A DNA stretch of 14,762 bases, from NCBI GenBank assembly GCA_036555745.1, contig DATBKV010000234.1, positions 1-14,762 on the forward strand, in the 5' to 3' direction. The notes beneath the pieces are model-generated. The model worked only from the letters and a program-made list of their open reading frames with translations. It was not told the DNA's origin and ran no database searches. This document shows, piece by piece, positions 1 through 6,849 of the stretch (the first letter of the stretch is position 1; every line of letters begins with the position of its first letter). The position numbers and the translations under genes are program-made. Source of the stretch: VAZQ01 sp036555745 (GTDB taxonomy: Bacteria; Pseudomonadota; Alphaproteobacteria; Rhizobiales; Xanthobacteraceae).

Positions 1-2262
1 GATCACGTCGGTGATGTCGGTGATGCGCTTGTCGAGCGCGCCGACCACTTGCTGTCCGGTCGCGGTCATCATCCTGGCGACTTCGTCGCCGCTTTCGGCC
101 ACCGTCTTCGCCACGTCGGCGACGCGGGCGGAAAGCGTATCACCAAGCGTCTGGGTGATCGCGGCGACCTCCCGGCCGCTGCGGGCAACCGTATTCTCCA
201 CATCGGCGACGCGCGCGGAAAGCGTATTGTCGAGCGTGTGCGTGCGGGCGTCGAGCGCGTCGCGGAAGCGCGTGAGCTGCTGGTCGAGGCTGGCGATCAC
301 CTCGGCCGACTTGACCGTGACGCGGGTATCGAAGTTGTCGAGGTAGTCGCGCATCGCGCCGGAGATGTCCTGCGTGCGCTCGCCCAGGCGCTCGACCATT
401 TCGCCGCCGTAGGTCTTCACCGTGCGGTCGAACTCGGCGAGGTGGCGGGTGATGAGCGTGCCGAGCGTGGTGGAATCGCGCCCGATGCGCTCGGCCAACT
501 CGGCGCCGCCGTGGCCCAGCATATCCTCGAACGATTGCAGCCGCGCGGCGAGGATTTCGCGCATCGAGTCGGCTCGGCCGCCCAGCGCCTCGGCGAGCTC
601 GGCGGTGCCGCGATTGAACAGTTCCTCGAAGGCGCGCAGCCGCTCGGCGAGGGCCTCGCGCACCTCGTCGGCACGGCCACCGATCGCGCCGGCAACCTCG
701 GCGGTGCCGCGATTGAACAGCTCCTCGAACGCGTGCAGCCGCTCGGCCAGCATGCGCTCCGCGGTGTCGCCGCGCTCGCCGATCGCGCTCACGAAGGATT
801 CGGCGCCATCGCGGAACTGGTCGGTCACCCGCTGCCCGCGCTGGACCAGCGTCTCCGTGATGCGCGAGCCGGTCTGCTCGAGCTTGGACACCACGTCGCC
901 GCCGCGCAGGCTCAGGTCGAGCACCAGCGAATCGCCGGTGTTCTTGAGGGTCGTGTTGACCTCCTCGACGCGGCTCGAAATCGTGTCGGCCAGCTGGTTG
1001 CCGGTATCGATCACCAGATCGGTCAATTCCTGCGAGCGGTTGCTCATCAGGTCGAGGATGGTCTCGGATTTCTCCGCAAAGCCGTGGGTCACCTGGTCGA
1101 GCCGCTCCGCCATCTCGCGTTGCAGGTTGGCGGTGATCTCGTTGAATTCGTCGCCGATGTGATCGGTCTTGAAGCTGAGCGTTTGGGTCAAGCGCTCGCT
1201 GGCGGCGGTGATGGCTTCCGAGGTCTCCCGGCTGGAGCGCTCGAGCCGGTCGAGCAGGTCGCCGCCGCGCTCGCCGAGCGACTGGATCATGGTGTCGCCG
1301 GCGTTGCCGAGCGCGCGCGTGATGTGCTCGCCTTTTTCCGACAAGGCATGGGTGATCCGCCGCGCGGCTTCGTCCACCTGCTCGGCCACCAGCTCGCTGA
1401 CCTGGGAAATGTCGTGACTGAGATCGAGATGGACGCCGTTGATGGCGTCGCGCACCTGCCCGGCCTGGCCGACCAGGGTGTCGCGCTGGTTGCTCAGATC
1501 CTGAAGCAGGGCGCGGATGCGCACCTCGTTGTCGTTGTAGGCGTGCTCCAGCGCGGAGACTTCGTTCGCCACCAGCGTCTCGAGCTCGGCGGCGCGCGCG
1601 AGCGCGCGCTCGATGCCGTCGCCCATGGCCGCGACCTCGCGCCGGATCGCCTGGCCGACGGTGACGATCGACTCGCGCGCCACGGTTTCGGGCTCCGCCA
1701 GCCGCATGGCGACCTCGGCCATGGATTGGGTGATGAGGCGGAGCTCCTGCGAGCGCCAAGCCATGTGGGCCAGCACGTAAAAGAAGATGATGGGCACGAA
1801 GAACACCACGCCGAGCACGGCCAGCACCGGGACGGCCAGCCCCGTTGGGCCGAGCGCGGACTGCAGCTCGGGCAGATAGATCCAGCCGAGCGCGAGCCCG
1901 GCGATCACCCAGAGCACCGAGAACACGGTGGCGGAGAGATAAGAGGTGCGGGCGGGGCGACGCTGCAGGCCGCGCAGGATCGCGCCGATGGATTCGCGGT
2001 CGTCGTTGCCCGGAGAGCGCAACGCGCCGTGCTCCGGCGCTTCGGCCGGCGCTTGCGCCGGCGCTCCCGCGCGCACCGCGTGCCAGGACGGCTCGGAGCC
2101 CGCCTCCGCCGCGGCCTCGGACAGCGGCGCCTGTACATTCGCGGCGGGCGTCGGAATTTCCCCTTCCGGCTCGGCTGCGGCATCGCGCGCCGTGAGCGCG
2201 TCTTGGATCGCCGAAAGCGCCGCTTCCGTCGGATCGGTGATTTTTTTCGGAGTGTTCGACAT
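1..2262 (-). CDS. Large membrane-anchored coiled-coil repeat protein (N-terminal part, cut by window edge)
   Basis: The reading frame is open from an ATG at 2262 to base 1 without a stop, giving 754 visible residues starting MSNTPKKITDPTEAALSAI. Residues 1-95 are Ala/Pro/Glu-rich and probably cytoplasmic. Two hydrophobic segments follow (about 111-130 and 138-164, the second rich in V/F/I). From about 170 onward the protein is a long charged helical region with regularly spaced hydrophobics and almost no Pro, read as coiled coil. It contains internal repeats of about 33 residues: FEELFNRGTAEV at 512, FEELFNRGTAEL at 545 and FEDMLGHGGAEL at 578. A near-duplicate NTLSARVADVENTVARSG / DTLSARVADVAKTVAESG lies close to the edge. 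Similar giant rhizobial proteins are often labelled kinesin-like or apolipoprotein-like because of composition only. No motor or enzyme domain is visible. A structural or envelope/division-linked role is possible but unproven. Other long frames over this region are shadows of it. Confidence 0.85.
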   Translation of the reverse strand, partial: MSNTPKKITDPTEAALSAIQDALTARDAAAEPEGEIPTPAANVQAPLSEAAAEAGSEPSWHAVRAGAPAQAPAEAPEHGALRSPGNDDRESIGAILRGLQRRPARTSYLSATVFSVLWVIAGLALGWIYLPELQSALGPTGLAVPVLAVLGVVFFVPIIFFYVLAHMAWRSQELRLITQSMAEVAMRLAEPETVARESIVTVGQAIRREVAAMGDGIERALARAAELETLVANEVSALEHAYNDNEVRIRALLQDLSNQRDTLVGQAGQVRDAINGVHLDLSHDISQVSELVAEQVDEAARRITHALSEKGEHITRALGNAGDTMIQSLGERGGDLLDRLERSSRETSEAITAASERLTQTLSFKTDHIGDEFNEITANLQREMAERLDQVTHGFAEKSETILDLMSNRSQELTDLVIDTGNQLADTISSRVEEVNTTLKNTGDSLVLDLSLRGGDVVSKLEQTGSRITETLVQRGQRVTDQFRDGAESFVSAIGERGDTAERMLAERLHAFEELFNRGTAEVAGAIGGRADEVREALAERLRAFEELFNRGTAELAEALGGRADSMREILAARLQSFEDMLGHGGAELAERIGRDSTTLGTLITRHLAEFDRTVKTYGGEMVERLGERTQDISGAMRDYLDNFDTRVTVKSAEVIASLDQQLTRFRDALDARTHTLDNTLSARVADVENTVARSGREVAAITQTLGDTLSARVADVAKTVAESGDEVARMMTATGQQVVGALDKRITDITDVI
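525..732 (-). repeat. 99-bp in-gene DNA repeat of the coiled-coil protein
   Basis: The 21 bases at 601-621 recur exactly at 700-720, an offset of 99 bp or 33 codons. The following bases are also nearly identical, and a more diverged third unit lies 99 bp further down in coordinate (around 525-531). The repeat is in frame, so copy number change would add or remove whole 33-residue units. A second period of 87 bp (29 codons) is seen nearer the edge, with gaaagcgtat at 131 and 218. Confidence 0.75.
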
Positions 2263-2451
2263 GTCCGTCGTCGCCTCGTATTACGCTGGACCAGAGCAGC
2301 GGCGGGAACGGAGTCCGACCGCGCCACGAGCGCGTATGGCCTTGAGATCCCCTCCGGAACCCCCGCGAGCACTCGGCAGCTCGCGCGCCGCGCAGACATC
2401 CCGCTGCCGTCGAGCTATCCTATCGGCTTGTCATACCGAAGGAAACTGCTT

Positions 2452-2496
2452 GTTAAGGTGTCTTTAATCATCGTTAATGCGGCCAGTAGCGTTAAC
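2452..2496. promoter_or_regulatory. Candidate CtrA-binding site cluster
   Basis: TTAA occurs at 2453, 2464 and 2474, with GTTAAC at 2491-2496. Bases 2467 to 2452 read on the minus strand give TTAA-N7-TTAAC, an exact match to the full CtrA consensus known from Caulobacter and rhizobia. The three first half-sites are spaced 11 and 10 bp, so they lie on one helical face. The cluster ends 4 bp before the plus-strand 110-residue gene and about 190 bp before the minus-strand coiled-coil gene. It could control either. CtrA itself is not in the window. Confidence 0.55.
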
Positions 2497-2499
2497 GCC

Positions 2500-2832
2500 A
2501 TGGGTCGAGCACCGCAGAACCAGGATGACCCGGCGCGCTCCGCGCCGCTCGTGCCCGATCGCGCGGTGGGGGAGGCGCGGCCGACCGAGGCGCAGCGGCG
2601 TTACCTCGAGCGGGGCCTGACGCAAGCCGGCGGAAAGCTTCCGCTGTTCGATCGCGACGGCCGCGAAGTGTCGAGGAAGACGGTCGAATCCTGCTTGGCC
2701 CACGGCTGGGCCGCACCCTGGTTGCAGAACCCGATGAAACCGGATTGGCTGGTCTGCCGGCTGACCGAAGCCGGTTACCGGGTATTGGGACGCGATCCGC
2801 CGGCGCGAGCCGCGGCACCGAACAAAGGCTAA
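2500..2832 (+). CDS. Conserved hypothetical protein, 110 residues
   Basis: This small protein reads MGRAPQNQDDPARSAP at the start and has a polar, Pro/Arg-rich N-terminus of about 30 residues. A compact part follows (about 33-103) with PTEAQRRYLERGL, GGKLPLFDRDGREV, then VESCLAHGWAAPW and KPDWLVCRLTEAGYRVLG. The last stretch looks like a winged-helix tail of the type found in small MarR-like or restriction-linked DNA-binding folds, but that is a guess from pattern. I recall close relatives as conserved hypotheticals in Bradyrhizobium-type genomes, with no assigned function. The ATG at 2500 was chosen because the family-like segment follows directly. The frame stays open far upstream only as a mirror of the minus-strand gene. 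No clear Shine-Dalgarno sequence is visible. The TTAA cluster lies just upstream, which suggests cell-cycle control. Confidence 0.8.
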   Translation: MGRAPQNQDDPARSAPLVPDRAVGEARPTEAQRRYLERGLTQAGGKLPLFDRDGREVSRKTVESCLAHGWAAPWLQNPMKPDWLVCRLTEAGYRVLGRDPPARAAAPNKG

Positions 2833-2910
2833 TCCGGCAGCGTCAGCGAGCGCGACGGCCGGCGGCCGCGCTTGCCTCAAGCCCGGGCTCCCTGACCAGC
2901 GGGCGCTCAT

Positions 2911-2930
2911 CTGGCGCCTGCCCGCGCCAG
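2911..2930. promoter_or_regulatory. Inverted repeat upstream of the ferredoxin gene
   Basis: Perfect 7-bp arms ctggcgc (2911-2917) and gcgccag (2924-2930) enclose a 6-base loop. No T-tract follows, so a Rho-independent terminator is unlikely. A possible -10 element, tatagc, lies at 2935-2940, so the repeat could be an operator overlapping a promoter of the ferredoxin gene. The -35 match is poor. Chance occurrence in GC-rich DNA cannot be excluded. Confidence 0.3.
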
Positions 2931-2979
2931 CGGCTATAGCACCGCCCACGCCGGGCCCGCCTTCATTCCATCCAGCCGA

Positions 2980-3300
2980 ATGCCGAAAATTACCTATATC
3001 GATTACGAGGGAACCCCTCGCACCGTGGAAGGCGAGATCGGCGCGACCGTCATGGAGACGGCGATCAAGAACGCCATTCCCGGCATCGAAGCGGAATGCG
3101 GCGGCGCCTGCGCCTGTGCCACCTGCCACGTCCACGTCGAGGAAGCTTGGCGTGCGATCGTGGGCGAGCCCTCGCCGATGGAGGAGGACATGCTCGACTT
3201 CGGGTACGACGTGCGGCCGAACTCGCGCTTGTCCTGCCAGATCAAGATCACCGCCGAGCTCGATGGCCTGGTGGTGCGCACGCCGGAGCGGCAGGCCTAG
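2980..3300 (+). CDS. [2Fe-2S] ferredoxin, adrenodoxin type
   Basis: This is a 106-residue soluble electron carrier of the adrenodoxin/putidaredoxin-like class (bacterial Fdx type VI), of normal length. The cluster ligands are visible as C40-X5-C46-X2-C49-X36-C86 within ECGGACACATCHVHV and SRLSCQI. One additional cysteine (C44) sits inside the cluster loop, as is common in the family. The acidic helix MEEDMLDFG (67-75) is the segment that contacts reductases and P450s in relatives. The start MPKITYIDYEG aligns with the usual start of the family, although no good Shine-Dalgarno is visible. It lies 85 bp upstream of a ferredoxin-NADP+ reductase on the same strand, so it is probably that enzyme's partner. 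Terminal acceptors would be P450s, Rieske oxygenases or Fe-S assembly; none is present here, so the acceptor is unknown. Confidence 0.93.
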   Translation: MPKITYIDYEGTPRTVEGEIGATVMETAIKNAIPGIEAECGGACACATCHVHVEEAWRAIVGEPSPMEEDMLDFGYDVRPNSRLSCQIKITAELDGLVVRTPERQA

Positions 3301-3385
3301 CTAAAGCGACCAGCGAGTGGGAAGTAGCGCATAGCATGCGGGATCTCCGCGGCGGCTACCGCGCTATTCGCCAAGGACAGTGCGA

Positions 3386-4417
3386 ATGACGGAGACGATC
3401 AAGACCGACGTGCTGATCATCGGCGCGGGACCGTGCGGCCTGTTCGCGGTGTTCGAGCTCGGCCTGCTCGACATGAAGGCGCATCTCGTCGACATCCTCG
3501 ACAAGGTCGGGGGCCAGTGTGCCGAGCTCTATCCGGAAAAGCCGATCTATGACATCCCGGCGGTGCCCTACATCACCGGACAGGGCCTGTGCGAGGCTTT
3601 GATGGCGCAGATCAAGCCGTTCGGCGCGGTGTTTCATCTCCAGGAGATGGTGCAGACGATCGAGAAGATCGGCGATCCCGCGTTCCGCGTCACCACCGAC
3701 CGCGGGCGTATTTTCGAGGTCAAGGTGGTGGTGATCGCGGCGGGGGGCGGCTCGTTCCAGCCCAAGCGCCCGCCGATTCCCGGGATCGAGGCTTATGAGG
3801 GTGTCTCGGTGCACTACGCCGTGCGCCAGATGGAGGCGTTCCGCGGCAAACGCATCCTGATCGTGGGCGGCGGCGATTCCGCGCTCGATTGGACGCTCAA
3901 CCTGGCGCCGGTCGCGAGCCATCTCACGCTGCTGCACCGGCGCAGCGAGTTCCGCGCTGCGCCCGACAGCGTCAACAAGATGATGACCCTTGTGGGCGAG
4001 GGCCGGATCGATTTCGTGCTCGGCCAGGTCGCCGCGCTCGAGGGCGAGAATGGACGCATCGCCAAGGCCGTGGTCAAGCGCAACGACGGGTCGAATTTCC
4101 AGATCGCCTGCGATGCCCTGCTGCCGTTCTTCGGGCTGACCATGAAGCTCGGCCCCGTCGCCGATTGGGGCATGGCGATGAAGGACGGCGAGTATGTCCT
4201 GGTCGATACCGCGACCTTCGAATCGAGCGTGCCGGGCCTATTCGCGATCGGCGATATCAACTGGTACCCGGGCAAGCTCAAGCTGATCCTGTCGGGTTTC
4301 CACGAGGCGGCACTCATGGCGCAAAAGGCGCACCGCTACGTCTACCCGAACAAACGCCTGGTCTTTCAGTACACCACCTCCTCGACCAGCCTGCAGAAGA
4401 AGCTCGGCGTGGCGTGA
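3386..4417 (+). CDS. Ferredoxin-NADP+ reductase, thioredoxin-reductase-like type
   Basis: This is a cytoplasmic FAD enzyme of 343 residues that passes electrons between NADPH and ferredoxin. The FAD-binding Rossmann motif is IIGAGPCG (11-18), and the NADPH-binding motif is LIVGGGDSALDW (158-169). A second FAD motif is FAIGDINWYPGKLKL (starts near 286). The redox-active CxxC of thioredoxin reductases is absent, as expected. The C-terminal extension YVYPNKRLVFQYTTSSTSL is characteristic of the Bacillus YumC / Rhodopseudomonas type. Length and sequence closely resemble, from memory, the R. palustris enzyme of about 342 residues. The ATG at 3386 is preferred over a GTG six bases upstream because AGGA at about 3374 is well spaced. 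The gene lies downstream of the adrenodoxin-type ferredoxin and ends 38 bp from a convergent hydrolase gene. Confidence 0.95.
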   Translation: MTETIKTDVLIIGAGPCGLFAVFELGLLDMKAHLVDILDKVGGQCAELYPEKPIYDIPAVPYITGQGLCEALMAQIKPFGAVFHLQEMVQTIEKIGDPAFRVTTDRGRIFEVKVVVIAAGGGSFQPKRPPIPGIEAYEGVSVHYAVRQMEAFRGKRILIVGGGDSALDWTLNLAPVASHLTLLHRRSEFRAAPDSVNKMMTLVGEGRIDFVLGQVAALEGENGRIAKAVVKRNDGSNFQIACDALLPFFGLTMKLGPVADWGMAMKDGEYVLVDTATFESSVPGLFAIGDINWYPGKLKLILSGFHEAALMAQKAHRYVYPNKRLVFQYTTSSTSLQKKLGVA

Positions 4418-4455
4418 GCCTGCCGCGCTGCGGGGCTGGCGCATCGCGCTTGCGC

Positions 4456-6423
4456 TTACCGGCCCCCCGCCGTCGGCAGCCGTGGCGGCAGCAGTTCCGG
4501 CAGCGGCGCGAGCGGCTCGCTCTGCACGGGGGGCGCGGCCAAGCCGAGCGCGGCGCGCGCCGCCGGCAGCGCCGCGTCGGCCATCGCCGCGTGACCTTCC
4601 GCGGTCGGATGAATGGCGCCGCCATAGACGGCGGCGAAGATGCCCCAGATGGCGTCGTGCAGGTCGCTCGGCTGCAGCAGCGCGGGCAGCCCTTCCGGAT
4701 AGGTCATGGCGGTGAAGTAGCTGTCGTTGGCGGTGCGGATCCAGCGCGCGCGCGGTGCATAGGGGCGAAATTCGCTCGCCGGATAACCGCAGGTCATTGG
4801 ATCGGTGACGGCTTTGGTCAGGCTCGGCTCGAAGGTTTGGCCCCTGCCGGAGAAGCATTCCCGATCGAAAACGGGATCATCAGGGCCGTGCGCGCAGGCG
4901 CCATGCAGCGCAAAGGCGGCTTGATGCGCGTCCACGAAGGTCATGCGGTCGGTCGCGGGATCGCGACAGATGGCGCCCCCCTCGCACAGCGCGAGCGCCC
5001 TGATTCCGGGCAGGAAGCGCTGCGACACGAATTCCTCCGCCTGGCGCAGGCGCTCGCCGTCGGCGGCGAAGGCCGGATGCACGTCGAAGCCGTCGCGTCC
5101 GCCGGGGCACGGCGTATCGGGACCGGCGAGCGCCGGGTCGCCGTAGGTCACGTAGATCACCCGCGACAGGTTTCCGCCCACGAGCGGCTTGAGCGCGGCG
5201 CGCGCCTTGGCAAAGTCGCCCGGCAGCTCGCGATCGAGAACCCACTGCGCGTCTTCCACCGTGGCGAGGACGCCGCCGCTGCTGAGCAGGCTGCGCTCGG
5301 AGCCGGGCTCGACGATGATGTTGGCGATCAATCCCGAGAACAGGATGTCGTTGGCGCCGATCGTGAGCAGCACCAGGTCGAGGTTGCGGCCGGGGCGGGA
5401 GCGGCGCGCGATCGCCATCAGCTCGCTCAACTGTGCGATCTGCGCGCGCGACGTTCCCGAGCAGGGCGCGCCGGTCCCCGGGCTCGGGCATTCGCGCGCC
5501 CGCTGGCTGCCGAGGAAGCCGGCATCGATGGTGGCGCCGGTGCAGCCGAGCGGCAGGAAGGTGACCGCGAGGTGCGGGTTCTCCACGGCGAGCGCGAGCG
5601 CGATGCGGACCTGGTAGCTGTAGAGCGAGCGGTGACAGGGGCCGCTGAGCCAGCGCGCGCCCTGGCGCGCCCATTCGCGCACGCCGGCATCCTCGCCGGC
5701 CATGGTGTTGCACGATTTGTTGCCGCTGAAGCCGGCGCGTCCCGGTCGGTAATATTCCAGGCCGTCGAAACGCTTGAAGCAGAAGCCGTCGTCGGCCAGT
5801 CGCACCGCCCGGTCGGGATTGCCTTCGCCCGCCGCGATCGAATCTCCCATGCCGGCGATGAGCGCGTCGCGAACCTGGATGTCGGTGACTAGCCGCAGCG
5901 CGGTGCCGTCGGTCAGCACGATATCGGCGCTCACGGTGGTGGGGCGGCCATAGAGCAGATGCGCCCGCACTTCCTCGTTGCAGGGGGAGCTGATCTGGCG
6001 GGCCGGACCTTCGCCGTCCTCGAAGCTCCAGACGCAGCCGGTGTTGGGCGGCACAGTCCCGGCGAGCGTGATGCCGACGTGGTGATCGCGCGGCGCCAGA
6101 TAATTTTCGCGCACGCCGTCGCGTTCGCAGGTTTCGAGCAATCTGCCGGCGCGGTCGACGCACAACTGATCGAGCACGTCGCGCGCCCAGCCGCGGCCGT
6201 CGCTCTCGCGTGCGAGGCGCTGCTCCGCCGCGAGCACGCTGCCGGCAGCCAGGGCGGCAACTTGCCGCTGGAAGTCGGCCTCGTGGCGGAAGAGGCGGAA
6301 TCGGTTCTTGACCTCCCACTCGATGTGCGGCGCGCCGCCGGCACCCGCCTGCGCGCGGGCGGGCGGCGCAACGCAGGCCGCGAGCAGAACGGTAATGAGG
6401 GCGATGATCCAGGATTGGCGCAT
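4456..6423 (-). CDS. Secreted or lipid-anchored SGNH/GDSL-family hydrolase, cysteine-rich
   Basis: The product is 655 residues. It starts MRQSWIIALITVLLAAC, a signal sequence with a lipobox L14-A15-A16-C17; ARA-QA near residue 24 could instead be a signal peptidase I site. Catalytic blocks of the SGNH fold are visible: GDSIAAGEG with nucleophile S195, the Gly block PLGCTGATID, GAND at 356-359 in TIGANDILFSG, and a C-terminal HPTAEGH with H605 the likely catalytic His. The first 180 residues form an additional N-terminal region containing VWSFEDGEG, which may be a beta-rich accessory domain. Sixteen cysteines besides the lipobox one suggest disulfides and an exported location. Relatives hydrolyse acyl, acetyl or phospholipid esters; the substrate here is unknown. 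The ATG at 6423 was chosen over an in-frame TTG at 6441 because the signal sequence starts there. Confidence 0.85.
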   Translation of the reverse strand: MRQSWIIALITVLLAACVAPPARAQAGAGGAPHIEWEVKNRFRLFRHEADFQRQVAALAAGSVLAAEQRLARESDGRGWARDVLDQLCVDRAGRLLETCERDGVRENYLAPRDHHVGITLAGTVPPNTGCVWSFEDGEGPARQISSPCNEEVRAHLLYGRPTTVSADIVLTDGTALRLVTDIQVRDALIAGMGDSIAAGEGNPDRAVRLADDGFCFKRFDGLEYYRPGRAGFSGNKSCNTMAGEDAGVREWARQGARWLSGPCHRSLYSYQVRIALALAVENPHLAVTFLPLGCTGATIDAGFLGSQRARECPSPGTGAPCSGTSRAQIAQLSELMAIARRSRPGRNLDLVLLTIGANDILFSGLIANIIVEPGSERSLLSSGGVLATVEDAQWVLDRELPGDFAKARAALKPLVGGNLSRVIYVTYGDPALAGPDTPCPGGRDGFDVHPAFAADGERLRQAEEFVSQRFLPGIRALALCEGGAICRDPATDRMTFVDAHQAAFALHGACAHGPDDPVFDRECFSGRGQTFEPSLTKAVTDPMTCGYPASEFRPYAPRARWIRTANDSYFTAMTYPEGLPALLQPSDLHDAIWGIFAAVYGGAIHPTAEGHAAMADAALPAARAALGLAAPPVQSEPLAPLPELLPPRLPTAGGR

Positions 6424-6686
6424 GGAGCCGGCCGCGAACAACTGGTCCCATGCTTAGCACGCAGGATGCGGCGGAAATGTGAGATCGGGGCGGCTCGCGC
6501 GCACCCTGTAAATCCATGTCCCTCCTGCATTTTCCGCACAGCTCCCCACGCCTGGGCGGTCGCCGTGGTGAAGCTTCCGCGGGCAGGGCGCTCGCGTTGC
6601 CTTGATCTCGCCGCCGCGACGCGCGCCGCGGCCGCCGCCAGGGGAGAAGCGCGACGCAGCGCGGGCGAGCCAGAGCGGGTGCGGCA

Positions 6687-6711
6687 CGCGGCCGCAACGG
6701 GCGCGGCCGCG
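6687..6711. repeat. 9-bp all-GC inverted repeat
   Basis: The arms cgcggccgc (6687-6695) and gcggccgcg (6703-6711) are perfect reverse complements around the 7-base loop aacgggc. Each arm itself contains the palindrome gcggccgc. It would form a very stable hairpin on either strand, but it lacks a T-tract. It lies between divergent genes, so termination of either is not an obvious role. Confidence 0.45.
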
Positions 6712-6792
6712 CAGACACGCGCCGCATGGCGCGATGGCCGCGGCCCGGGTGGGTCGTTGCCCAACATGCGGCGCGCACTCGCCCGGATCGAT

Positions 6793-6821
6793 TCGACCGC
6801 GCCCGGGTTCATGGCTACAAT
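6793..6821 (+). promoter_or_regulatory. Candidate sigma-70-type promoter of the Liv binding-protein gene
   Basis: tcgacc (6793-6798, four of six to TTGACA) is separated by 17 bp from tacaat (6816-6821, five of six to TATAAT). Transcription would start near 6828, leaving a leader of about 22 bases that contains agggagga, a strong ribosome-binding site before the ATG at 6850. An in-frame ATG at 6811 would lie inside this promoter, which argues for the 6850 start. Confidence 0.5.
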
Positions 6822-6849
6822 TTTGCCAACGCTTCCAGGGAGGACAGCA

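Larger units (their letters stand above)
6424..6849. other. Divergent 426-bp noncoding region
   Basis: This GC-rich stretch separates the divergent hydrolase and ABC binding-protein genes. I see no convincing gene. It holds a 9-bp GC hairpin at 6687-6711 and a likely promoter plus ribosome-binding site for the binding-protein gene at its right end. On the minus strand, ggaggg precedes an ATG at about 6515 that opens MDLQGAREPP. That frame is out of phase with the hydrolase and shows only GC-shadow composition, so it is not called. Confidence 0.7.

Noticed and set aside
140..1759. A 539-residue minus-strand Arg/Ala-rich open frame
   Set aside because: It lies out of frame within the coiled-coil gene and has the Arg/Gly/Ala composition of a GC-driven shadow. 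The true frame gives membrane helices and regular coiled-coil repeats.
49..2499. A 927-residue plus-strand open frame covering most of the left part
   Set aside because: It is the antisense shadow of the minus-strand coiled-coil gene, with low-complexity His/Arg/Leu/Gly composition. Only its last 110 codons (from the ATG at 2500) are a real gene.
4418..4455. Bidirectional terminator between the convergent reductase and hydrolase genes
   Set aside because: Only weak complementarity (gcgca / tgcgc) and no T-tract is seen in the 38-bp gap.
4880..6778. A 632-residue minus-strand open frame overlapping the SGNH hydrolase, with a good Shine-Dalgarno before an internal MDLQGAREPP start near 6515
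   Set aside because: The composition is Arg/Pro/Gly-rich shadow, and the alternative frame carries all SGNH motifs and a signal sequence. The Shine-Dalgarno match is probably chance.
5959..6849. Extension of the Liv binding-protein gene to a start far upstream
   Set aside because: The extra 297 codons overlap the divergent hydrolase gene and have no family resemblance. The start at 6850 has a strong ribosome-binding site and is followed by a signal peptide.
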